A stretch of DNA of 64,000 bases from Mimachlamys varia (lineage: Eukaryota > Mollusca > Bivalvia > Pectinida > Pectinidae). Below are positions 23,986 through 38,800 of this stretch, piece after piece. The position numbers and the translations under genes were made by a program. Numbering within the stretch: the first letter of the stretch is position 1; each line of letters opens with the position of its first letter. The notes beneath the pieces were generated by a model. It had not been told where the DNA came from. It did not search any database and worked only from the letters and a program-made list of their open reading frames with translations. The stretch covers positions 2,728,001-2,792,000 of the forward strand of contig OX392532.1 of NCBI GenBank assembly GCA_947623455.1, read 5' to 3'.

Positions 23986-26900
23986 CAAAAGTGACAGACT
24001 TACAGGGATGGTAGCTATGGTGATCGAGGATCAGTGGGACTCGCGATATATTTTGTACCTTATGGATTGCTATTGCAACACATTCAACATGCAATGTACA
24101 TATTTCTATGTATTGGTGACAGGCTTCATCAGACATGTAATATATTTACCACAATTATCTAAACATGAAGTAGTGCTAAAGAGTTGATACGGAGGATGGA
24201 AATTATGATATTTACTAAAAAAATAAGGAGAAGTTAATGGCATATGCAATACAATGATAAGTCAAGTACATGAAATTTAGTAATACCATCAAACAGCCTC
24301 TGCTAGTCAGGGCCGGTACTTACATCACAGGATTGTGATAACTACGCAGAATCCTTCTGGCCGATGGAGGGTCTGTCTCATACCAGCCTGCCATTAGATG
24401 ATTTTAAAAACTGTAGTAGGTTTTGCAACATGGATAATTTGCATCAAATTATGATTTATAATATATCTTTAATTTGACTAGAAGTTATGGGATAGAGTGT
24501 ATCATAATCTGTAATATATGTAGATAAGATTGATGTACATTATCATTATTGTAAGTAGCAGGGTTTTCCCTGGGACCCTCAAATTTAATAAATTTAGGAG
24601 TCCTGGGACTCTCATCACAAATAACATATAGTAAAACTTCATCAATTTTGGGAGTCCTTTGACAACTTTAGGAGTCAAAATTCAGGTTTTTGTACGTCAG
24701 GGAAAACCCTGTAAATAGATTGAAATATATACAGAAATTTCAGCGAATTTTTCGTACATTTGTGTACATATAATCTGAAGTGCTGGCTTCAGTTTTAATA
24801 TTATTTGGCTACAACAAAAATTTTCTGAATGATTAATATTGTTGGTTTCTTAGCATATTCTGGTACACATTGTTGGAATGAGAGATCATACTCTTCCCAC
24901 CTCGGGTCTATAGGATAGGAAATTGCCACACAAACCAAGTTTTACCAAATTTTGAAAACAATTTCCCTATTCTACTCCTTTTGGGTATGAAATAGTCTGT
25001 CGTATAAGTTTATGGTGTCGAAAATCATGCTATTGTCATATTTGTTGCAGCAGAAAAAATATTATTTTATGCGCACATCCTGAAATGACCCAAATGTTTA
25101 TACGTTTAAGATGTCAAACAAGATAAAAACAACTTGTCTGATTAGAAAACTTAATGGGCTTACTCTTTGAACTCCAGGTAGTTATAATTTACTGTATTAT
25201 GGAATACAGATACATGTGCTAATATTAACTAAAGTTAAGATATTTGTAGTTTTTAAGAAGAAACCATGATTGATTATCTACTGTACAAGTATATTTCATT
25301 GTTTTAAGTGCAGTCCATTATGTAAGTGTTTGGGTTAGGGTTAGGTTTTGTGTCCTGCCCTTTCACCGTAAAATTTTAATGTATATAACTGTATATGATT
25401 TTAATCAGGATTTTTTCTCAGTACTGTGTATAGGGATTATTTATGGTCATTGTATATTTTTATTCCCCATGCAAGGCAACACATTAAACGTGTTAGGTTA
25501 TTTTCATGTTATGGCTACAAGACTGAGTTTTGACCATGGTTTAGTCTTGACATGCCTCTACATTGTATGGTTGTATTATAATACATGATCCCCAGTGTTA
25601 ATGAAGGGTGTTACATCGCAGATGTTGTAAAAGAAATTACGATCAAGATTAAAAATTTTCTTTTGAATCATGTTTTTTGTCAAAATGAAATTAAATCCAA
25701 GTTGATTATTAAATATTTGTTGAAACTTGTATGATTTTGGAGATGGGTTTATTCTGCTAAGATACCTATTCTGATATTATGACACCAGGTCAGGAAACAG
25801 TATAATTCTAATTAGCCACTTGTCCATACAGCAAGTTTTCTTTGCCACTATACTTTAGGTTTAAACTTTTTTAACCATGTGATTTCACATCATTTTGTAA
25901 ATATTGTATTTAAATTATTGATATTTTCTGTTTATGTTACATCTGAAGACTTTTCTATCTTTCCTTTCCTTTGTACATAACGTAGACATTGTAACGTGAA
26001 TTCCTTGCAGCAGTTAGATAAGGGATTATACTGGTATTGATATATAAAATGTAAATAAGGAAATGAATATCTGGGCCAACTCTGAAATATCTCGGCATGG
26101 ACTGGGCTGATAAGCTTCATAGAAAGTTGTGATGTAGCTTTATTTTCTACTTGGTTATTATCAATAATGTACGCCTACAATTCAGTGGTAATTTTAGAAA
26201 TGCAGTACATTTTTGTAAATTATGTCATAAAAACTTACCGGTTGCTTGTTTGAATGTGATCTTAGTAAAACATATATTTTTTGTTGTCGACGCCATTATG
26301 TATCAAGTACTATTTTGTCTATATTTATATACATGTATCAATCGTGCAAATATTTTTTAACTCGCAGTTGGAGCGCATCAACTCAGTCACCCCTCAAACT
26401 TCATGATAAACTCTTCCAGCCATGGTATGTGGAGAAACCAAATGGATCATCAGTAGTGATGGGACAATGATATAATCAATTTATCAGTAATTGACCCTCT
26501 TCTGAGATGTGATCAACAATTATAATTTCTAATGATCAACTAGTCAGACGTGCATGGAACAAGGTATTTTGTTACAAAATAAACCAACTTAGTTATAGTA
26601 TTGCTTCAAAGCTCTAAAAAGTATCATTTATACCAATTTACCATTCTCAAGTAATTTTTATATTGTATACGTTGATTTATGTAGACCAATTGACCACATG
26701 GTGTAGGTCAAATCCAGGGACATTGAAAGCAAAATACCTAAAATTATCCAAAATTCATTATGTTTTTAATACCTGTATAACCAATTACTTAATTGACTAT
26801 CGAATTGGTTAGACTTACTGATTCTAACCGATGATCGCTTGGAATTTTTAACCAATTTCCCAACACTAGTCATCAGGTGTGTATGAGTTAAATTCAAATG

Positions 26901-28250
26901 ATAATATTGTCAATATTTATAACAGGAGGTACTATTTGCTGCTTTATAAACTTACAAAGCGGTATGCTATCTTGTGTGAAGTACTCTGTATCCTTCTTCT
27001 CTTCATTTAAGTGCTATACAGACTGGTGACAGTTTTAACAGTCCAATATTGTACAGCAGACGGTCAGGTTTCAACTTGACATTTTGAATTATAAAATATT
27101 GTATTATTAAATTAAATAATGTTAACCTCACATATTATTTATTCATGAAATATATGTTATATGTGCCTTAAAGTGTTATAAAATCGAATTTCATGATCAA
27201 CATATGTAATTTTTATGGGAATTTTTAATGTTTAAAAATTCTACAAATATGTAAATATAAAGTTGAATAGTGAAGTTTGATTTATTAAATGAAAAGTGAA
27301 AATAAAGAAATAATTCATAATTCATTTATTGTGTATTTTCTATGTTATTTCATGAAAGTCTGTTATGATAGGGTAGTGGTTGGAGAATATTAGCAGTGCT
27401 ATTAAAGGCTTTTCATAAACGTTTGTACTTTGTGTCAAATAATTGAACTTAATGTTAGCTTTTTATTCTTAATTCAAAATTTCTCCACATAAGTTGTGAA
27501 CCTTCATGGTGGTATATACACAAAACATTGCATTGCTTTTCTGGTATGGTGTTTTATGTAACATTTAGATTCTGCAAAAGATGGCTACCATGACTTATTA
27601 TTAGCCAAGATCTTCCAGATTATACATTCTTATTTCTGATTTCATTTTGTTCTAATTTGTGATAACTGGTAGCTATGGTTACATACAGGTAACAATTATT
27701 ACCTCTACTACAAAATCTAAAATGAGCATATTGCTGGGCAAGTATGGGTGATATACAAGATTAGTGAGATAGCCCATGCTGTCTGTCAGAGTATTGCTTG
27801 ATAATTCTAGTTACTGGATATTCACAGACATTTGTCAGACAAAAACATGATATTAACAGTATGTGACACCAAGAAAAACATGTTTTTGCCACGAAATGTA
27901 CATACATTTCCAATCTCCATAACTAAAAGTAAGCTATTTAATGTACATGAAGATATTTCAATCTATTGCAAACATAATTTCATTAAAAAAAATATTTTCT
28001 ATGCAATATTTTGTAAAAGTTGTATTTGAAATCAATGGAAATGACATCATTTTCTGGATATTTTTTTTGTGATTGGTAAAAAAAAAAACCAATGATATTA
28101 AGAATTCACCCCAAAATACATGATATTAACCAAGTAAAATTACATTGATTTTAAGAGGGAAAGATTGTATTTGGGAAAAACATGATATAAAGAGGAATGT
28201 GATCAGGAGTAATATTAAGTGGAATCCATTCTATGAGGTCACTGAAAAGA
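23986..28250. other. AT-rich region between the convergent CDC45 and TEKT1 genes
   Basis: No coding exon is recognised. The CDC45 3' UTR extends some way in; candidate poly(A) signals AATAAA occur at about 24587 and at 27301-27306. A MITE is at 24559-24711. On the minus strand, TTTATT at 28283-28288 is a candidate TEKT1 poly(A) signal. Confidence 0.6.
24559..24711. mobile_element. MITE bounded by CAGGGTTTTCCCTG
   Basis: The ends CAGGGTTTTCCCTG (24559-24572) and CAGGGAAAACCCTG (24698-24711) are inverted repeats, each itself nearly palindromic. The interior repeats GGGAGTCCTTTG / TTAGGAGTC motifs. The flanks TAAGTAG and TAAATAG may be an imperfect target-site duplication. The CAGGG end is hAT-like; the family call is tentative. 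Confidence 0.75.
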
Positions 28251-28899
28251 CAAGATGAGATGCATGTGATGAATTTTGTAGTTTTATTTCTTATATTACA
28301 ATAACATTGTATTTACAATAAATGGTTACGTGTTGTAAATAAAAGTTACAGAAATGCCTCAAAATAAGGACATTTCAGAAAAAGGTACAGAAATACACCA
28401 AAGTTAGCAGTCAGTCTGCCAGAAGGCACATGATTTATAGTGTTTGTAGCATCAATAAATTCTCCTTCCTCAGTGTGACAAACGTTAGGCATATTTCTGT
28501 ACATTAAAATTCACAATGGTAGAATTCCTGTCATTTCAAGAACGAACAAACAACTTGTTTACGTCTTGGATAAATACCTGTTAACTTACATGGACAAAAT
28601 AATTTGGAAATCAGAAATTATCAACAAGATCATTTAACCCCTTTCCTGACTTTAAGATTCAGAAATTCCGTTCTTCTGAAACAATTCACATTGAAAGCAT
28701 AAAGGTGTGTTACAACAATATTCAATTTACATTTCGGTGATTGCATATAATTTTTTTTCCATTTGTTTTTACAAAAGGAATAAAATTATAACCTTTGATA
28801 TCCTCTCCAGCTACAACAAATTGATTTTTTTTCCTGCTATATATCTCTCTCTTGAACATTTTTTATCACAGATGTTTATACATTTTGTCCTCACAATGT

Positions 28900-31650
<2,751 letters not shown>

Positions 31651-32539
31651 CACTCTACATAAACACAAACAAGAAGACATGTTGCTATGTTGATTAACAT
31701 TATAAATGTTAGTACTAATATTAATACCCGGCCTCATATGGCTCTGCCCCGATCTAGATATGCAATATAAAGAATTGTCTCGTTCAGAGGTACGATATCG
31801 CAGCAACATAAACGTTAATTCCATTTCAAATGTATATGGATTATATTTCACAGACTATATAACGTTAACCTTATAATTATTGCATAGTTGGTCAGTTTAT
31901 TTGATAATCTAGCAAAGACATTTATACCAATCTCATAAACATTAGCACATTATCTTCTAATAACCGGAACGGAACAGAAGTGATGGGTCACAGAGGCCTA
32001 TTGATAGAAGACCCTAGGACAGTTAACAGGTAATATAAATTCAATATTAACGAACATTTTCAGATGATTTCTTATGCCAGAGGCTTTGTTGATGTTGACA
32101 TGGTTGGAAAATGTTCAGTATCAGATTGATTAAACGATATCCAGTTGGTAGTTGTGTTTATAGCGGTGTCAACTGTGTTTACAAACATTGACAATTATCG
32201 CTTTTAGTTCAACAGATAAAAACTCTCGACAAACGAGTACAACAGGAACATATATAGTCAGCCACAAAATTTGCTCATTGACTTAATATTGCACAATGAC
32301 CCTATAAAAATGAAGCTCGCCAGAAGATTGTCCAGTTGTATCTGTTGACAACACTACTGTAGTCAACAGCTGAAAATATGGGGGAAATACTAACTGTTTC
32401 GACACTTAAATTTCAAGATTTTCTCTGATTTATCGGAACAAATTAATTGTACAGATAAATATCACAAAATATTAGTTATTGGTCATTCAAATAAGACGTG
32501 GACAATCTTATATCCATTCAAACTGTTGATATATTTTAC

Positions 32540-32575
32540 CTGGTTACTCTGTTTCCACAGGTGAACTTATGAAGA
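32540..32575 (-). other. Candidate TEKT1 5' untranslated exon
   Basis: The donor CAG|gtaaaat on the minus strand (exon end 32540, intron from 32539) pairs well with the acceptor TTTATGTAG before the start-codon exon at about 31654. It would place the TEKT1 transcription start near 32570, next to the X-box-like element. The exon extent is inferred. Confidence 0.45.
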
Positions 32576-32589
32576 CTGGATGATGGACG

Positions 32590-32613
32590 CTTACCTAGCA
32601 ACACATGTTGCTA
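32590..32613. promoter_or_regulatory. RFX X-box-like element between TEKT1 and SLC25A1
   Basis: CTTACCTAGCAAC (32590-32602) closely fits the RFX X-box (consensus form GTTRCC-N-RGYAAC). It overlaps the perfect inverted repeat TAGCAAC-ACAT-GTTGCTA (32596-32613), which supplies two RFX half sites. RFX factors control ciliary genes, and TEKT1 is one. The position just upstream of the presumed TEKT1 5' exon supports function; binding itself is inferred. Confidence 0.6.
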
Positions 32614-32623
32614 CAGCAAATGG

Positions 32624-32658
32624 TCTCGCGGGATTTCACGTTACTATAAACCGGAAGT
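32624..32658. promoter_or_regulatory. TCTCGCG motif and ETS site in the divergent promoter
   Basis: TCTCGCGGGA (32624-32633) is close to the TCTCGCGAGA element of housekeeping promoters. CCGGAAGT (32651-32658) is a perfect ETS/GABP core. Both are typical of bidirectional promoters of broadly expressed genes, and they lie 157-191 bp upstream of the SLC25A1 start codon. Confidence 0.5.
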
Positions 32659-32784
32659 AAGGCAACATCCGATATGAATTTTCATTGGTCAATAACAATG
32701 TCAACCTTTGACCTTTTACCATGAGTTGACGTTGCATGCTGTTTTGTGAACATTCGACTCACGGACGTGTTTACAGCAGGAGGA

Positions 32785-32822
32785 ATGAAGTGAAGTGAAA
32801 CCACATGTCAAAACATGGATAA
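32785..32822 (+). promoter_or_regulatory. Upstream start codons before SLC25A1
   Basis: ATG AAG TGA (32785-32793) is a minimal upstream frame. A second ATG at 32805 opens a five-codon frame that ends with TAA at 32820-32822, overlapping the main ATG (32815) in another frame. If transcription starts upstream of 32785, both could reduce initiation at the main ATG; the transcription start is not known. Confidence 0.4.
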
Positions 32823-35800
32823 GGACAAGAGTAGCTCTGTCCCCAGTGGTCAGATTAATGCACTGGTACCGCAGAAGCCGAAAAGTACATGGCAGAAAAG
32901 TTGCAAAGGCATTGTAGCAGGTGAGTGCAGCATGATGAGGATGTGCAAGTTGCATCAGCAGGCAAAATTGATGAAAAGTTTGACAATCGTGACCTACTTA
33001 GAAGCGTTATCTCTAAACGCTGACAGGACATTGCAACCTGTTCTCTCTCGTGAAATGCATGTTGTACTTTGTAGTGTATGATTTATAAGAAGCATAAATT
33101 GTATGTTCTATATTTAGAATGAGTTAGAGAAACTTTGTAGTTTTAATACTAAATATGTGTTGACAAATGACAAGTCCATTAAGGTGTGTGTACATACTAA
33201 CCATAGTAAAAAACATTATAATGTTAACATCGGTTTTCCAATTTTAAAACAGAATTAACTATTTATTCAGTGTTAAATTGCTGTTATCAAATCTATCCCT
33301 CTTTTTAACAAAAAAAGAAAAGAAGTTATGAGGGAATGCAGAAATAAGTTCTAATGTATTTGAAAATCAACGAGAAGTGATAGAATTAGTTTCCAGTGTT
33401 GGAGGTAATTACTGTACTTTCAGTTTTGTTCTTTTTGGGTAACCCTTTTTCATCAAAGTATCAAAGTGATTTATTGTGTACAGTAGTATATTACCATGAG
33501 GCAATTGCTGAGGCAGAGTAGGCCAGGTATTAATATTAGTACAAGGTGAAATCCCAGATCCTATCTTACAATATTGAGGACAAGGTCAGATAGTGTACTA
33601 TAGTGTTACTTCATAGTCAAGCTGACCTACTAAGCTTATCACTAAACCCTAAGACAAGCGTGTACATTGTATGGACAATTCTTATGATAGCTTTACACTG
33701 TCAATTACATTTCCTTGTTTTAAATCAATAATTTAATGATTTATTAACAACTTTGTTACAAGTGAAAAATGCTGTGTAAAATATGAGTTACTGGTATTGT
33801 ATATAATGATTAAACATTAGGTAAGTAAAATTTCATCTTAAACTTTTCCTATAAAAAATCAAATTATGGTACACAATTAAAGTGAAGTTCTGTTTCAAAA
33901 GTGATGGTTTATTCCCATGTGATATTTGGAGGAAAGTGTTAATTTGATGAAAACAAACTATTCAAAACCTGTCACCTAAATTACCAAAAAGCCCTGAAAG
34001 CACTACCACATGCAGGGATGACTAGGTGACCTTGTACTCCCTGTGGTGCTGTGCTTTCAGGGCTTTTTCTCACTGGTTTGGGATTAGAGGCATTTTGGTG
34101 TTATTTTTGGAAGAAAATTTATGAATTGTGTAAGATTTATTCAAGAGTAAACTGCAAATTTTGGGAATTTGGCTTAAATATGAAATAATTTTAATTGGGA
34201 ATAGGGCCCATTAACAGCCCTAAAATGCGCTTAGAAAAAGCCCTGGCTTTAATGTATTGTTCAGTCTGTGTGACCTCAGATGTCAAATTCTTTTAATCAG
34301 AAAAATGTTGCATGCATATGTACATTGTATGTTACTATAGTGCATGGTACTCCAAATGCCCCAAAATGTTTAAATCTGGATTTTTTTAGATCTTGATAGG
34401 TTTTTAGATAAATACTGGACTTAAATGTGTTGTTGTAATAATAAAAGAAATATCCACAGCATGTCAATACATGAACAACCTAAAACTTCTGATTATTATT
34501 TAATATAACAACTTACTCTTAATATTTTTGCCTACCCAAACCTTTTTTGGCAATTTTCATGAAGCACTGATTAAGTCTCAAAAAGTTTATTTCCTTTTTT
34601 CATAATATAAAGCCTTATCAATCGATGACATATGAAACACTTATTATATTCAGGAATTAAAAAAACAAATGTGTTGTTTTGCTTGGTCTTATTATACCAA
34701 AATACAATATAACTGTGACTGTAAAATAGGATTAATGATTATGGGTTGGGTAACTTGATAAAACATTTGTCAAGACTTTCATTAACTATAGCTTAGGGTT
34801 CAGACCTTGGTAGGGTGTATTCAACAGCAGCTAGGTCATGGGTAGGTACTGTGTAGGATAATGATCGATATATTGTGTTTATCCCATTCTGTACCATCCC
34901 TAGTTCTAACAGGATCTTTACTGTTACATTAAGTTAACAACACTCCTACACCACGTACACTTCAGGCTAACATAGGTAACAATAATGACTCAACTAAAAC
35001 ATGGCCATGTATTATAACGGTTCCCTATACCGTTCCCTATAACCGGTCCCTATACCCGGAAGAGAATTTCCAAACAATGATAATGAATGAGCCTTACAAA
35101 TTTATGCTGGGCTATTTTTGTAAGCATTGAGGTAATCATAATGTACCTCACAGGTGCTGCTTACACAATATCAGATAACAGGGTTTTAATTAGCGACAAT
35201 TTACTTGGAATTTTGTGTCAGCAGAATTGGAGCTATCTTGGTAAACAGGATTTAAATGTAAGACCACAACGATAAACAGAAATCTGAAGCTTGTCCTGGT
35301 CAAAGTCAATAATTCATGTCTGGCTTTTCGTTCGATTCCACACCATTGCTTGTACATATCTCTCTTAAGTTGAAAACCAATTTTTACCGTAATTGTAGTT
35401 TTACCTCCTTTTGTTAGTAAGTACAATATTTCTCCAAAAATTAATTTATAAACCATACTAAGAAGATTATTATTTATAGTGGTGAGTTAAACTAACATAG
35501 GTGTTTTCCCTGTACGATTTTCTTCCACTAATTTCTACGATATTATTGCAACCAGCTTGTATCATGTGCACAAAAGTATATTTTGTTAATATTTTTAAAA
35601 TATTAAAAAAAACCCAACAAATTAGTTTGTTATAAATATAAACAGACATGAACAAATCAATAAACTCATGGGAATTGGTTAACTTGTGTATAAATTAAAG
35701 CATCACTCTTTTCTTATTTGTGCATATTATCACTCAAGAGCTAGACCAGTGATATTTGCAGTTTTTACCTTCAAATAATGGTGGCTTCCTGGCGAAATCC

Positions 35801-38800
35801 CTGTGTCAAAAAGAGGGATATTTCCACTGAATCACTTCATACCCCGGGCCCCCAACCCCTGTCCTAATTGATTAGAAAATCATAGTGTTATGATCATCTT
35901 CATAATATGAAGAATTTTCTCAATAAAAATTGATGAATGTTTTATTCACAGTTAATTTATTGATAAAAGTACTTTGATTTTTTGTGTATTGTTTAAATTT
36001 TGTGAAAAAGCTGCATTTTTTTCAGTGATATTAAAGTAAACATTTTTTGTGTATTGTTTAAATTTTGTGAAAAAGCTGCATTTTTTTTCAAAGTGATATG
36101 AAAGTAAACATTAATATTGCTTTGAGCATTATAAGGTGAACCACTGGGCTATTATGTATAGTCGATACATTCTTACAGAATGATTAAATAAAACCATCAT
36201 TATAAAGACAATGAGAATGACCCTACCTTAGAAAACTAGTGTGGATCCTGTTCATAATGAGCCTAGTTTATATGACCTGTCTTTAAATGCATAACATATA
36301 CTGTACATTACACGTCAGTAGAAGTATGCTGATGTGATGTAAAGGACTATTTTCCATACGTGACAGTCTCTATATATTATACCTCAGGCTTTATATTCCA
36401 TACCTTCACACCTGTGTGTTATCAATAACATTGATCAACTTGTATACAGAGGAAACAGTGAGAAGTCAATTACATCGTCACGTTAAACAGTAGCCTCCAC
36501 TGATGTGAGAGTTTAATTTAGAGAAAGGAGAAAGAATTGCCATGCTGGGATTCAAACCCAACACCCTGCCTATATATTCCTGGACAAATGCTTTACCAAT
36601 TGATTGATCTACTGTACCTGGTTGACAATCTCAAGCAAGTCCTGCTATGCTACATTTTTCCCCCAATTTTACAAGTTTTCATTGACTAAGACACACATTA
36701 TTTGCAACTTAACTTTCAGACATCCCCTTGCAAACATTCACGAAATGTTTAAAACAAAAGGTTAACAATTTTTGCGAATTCTGTAATAAAGAGAAAGATA
36801 ACTATATGGCTAGAGCCATATTTGATTATGGGGTCTCAGACGCTGTACAATTTATAAGGAAACATTCCTGTCATTAAATAGGTTCTTTACCATACAGTAT
36901 TCAGTGAGATATTCTGGGGAATAAAAGCAAATATGTTTGTGAAAAAATATAAAAAAGAACTGGAAAATGTAAAGAAGTTCAGAACATCCTAATAATAATA
37001 TTGCTGTACCAAACATCACATCTTTATTTAATGGATTTAATGCAAAATATGGACGCAGGCTAGAAGCTTCTAAGTCCATATCACAATATATACAAAATAA
37101 AATGTCACCGGCAAAGTTATACAGGAAATATATATACTCATTAAAATAATTTATCAGTTATCATCATAGATATCTCTATGTTATGCTTTTCCAGCAACTT
37201 CATAATCTTTGGCTTTTATAAAACCGATATTTGTAAAAAAAAAAAAATGAAATGATGCCATTTTATACAAGACGGATCGATTGGTTTGCGGTGGTAAATA
37301 TTGATTCCGTAGAAGGGATTGTAACTATTGATGACGGTCTCGCGTTAGATGTTTGGCTGGTAGTCTATATTAGTCTTGAGACATACATAAAATACATGGC
37401 AACCATAGCGTTCTATCTCGAGCGTGTCTAAGTGGCTTTGTTTTTGACTAAACATACTATTTACAAACAAACCCAGCTCCCTCTGTCAGTGGTCTAATTC
37501 TTTTCCTGTGTCATTATTTTTGATAGATGTTGTTGCCAATGTTACCTTGACAACAGTTTATATAATGGAACTGTTGTTTGTTTTCATGGAAAATATGAGT
37601 GTTTTGGGCTGCCCTGAGGGGCGGGGCCAAAAGGGGTCAATTTGGCTATATTGATATTTATAAACAACTTCTTCTCTGAAAAAGAGCAATGTATATCGCT
37701 CATATTTTCCTGGTAGCATCCCTATGGAGCGGGGATTCAAAATTGTACAAATGGTGGGGCTGACGACCCCCCCCCCCCCCTAGGGGCCTGAGGGGTGGGG
37801 CCAAAAGGGAAAAGGGATCATTATTGATATTAACGACTTCTTCTCTGGATTAATATTGATATTAGTGCTGTAACGATACATCCCTATGGAACGTTCGTTT
37901 TGTGCTGCGATACGATACAGCGATCCTTGTATCGGAATATCGCCGGCACGTGAAAAAGAGTGAAAACCCACTAGAACGGTGGACAGTTAATGAAATTGAG
38001 TTACCTTCATTGTCAAGATTAGCAATACTTATCTCGTCAGTCAGTAGGCAATAGTCATATATTTTAGCTTTATATCTTTTTTTTTGTTACGGGTCCTGTT
38101 TATATTTTACATTTATTCAGACCTGTTGAATTTTCTTATTTTTGTTAAAAATGCGTTCAATGTGTGTCATTAAAACTTCAGATTGAATGTTAAATATTGT
38201 TTGATTTGTTTCAATTTATGAAAATTTCACGTATACGCGATACATATCGTATCGCCATGTCTGTATCGTGATACGTATCGTATTGTGACATTGTTGCCGA
38301 TACACAGCACTAATTGCATTGATATCATATAATTTTTAAACGGTTGTGATCCTCACCCCAAAACTATATAAACAATTGCTGAGCATAAAGAGACGAGCAC
38401 AAATATGATTTAGATTTGACCTCAGGGTCTTCAACGCCCTTGCAGGCTTACCTCCTGAGTCATAAACTATTAAATGATTGAGATCTCCACCCCAAAATTA
38501 TAATATAATTTCTAGGTATAAAGAAAGAGATGATCACAAAAATGATTTTAGATTTGACCCCAAGGTCTGCCACACCCTTGCAGGCTTAACCTATTGAGTC
38601 ATGAATTTTAAATGATTGAGATCTCCACCCCAAAACTATATATATATACAATTGCTGGGCAAAAAGAGACGATCAAAATCAGGATTTTAGATTTGATCCC
38701 AGTGTCTGCCAAGCCTTTGCAGACTTGACTTTTGAGTCATAAATTTTAAGCGATTGAGATCCCCACCCCAAAACTATATACATTTTGTATATACAATTGC

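Noticed and set aside
36540..36625. Functional tRNA gene
   Set aside because: Box-like motifs are present, but the acceptor stem and anticodon arm do not pair convincingly.
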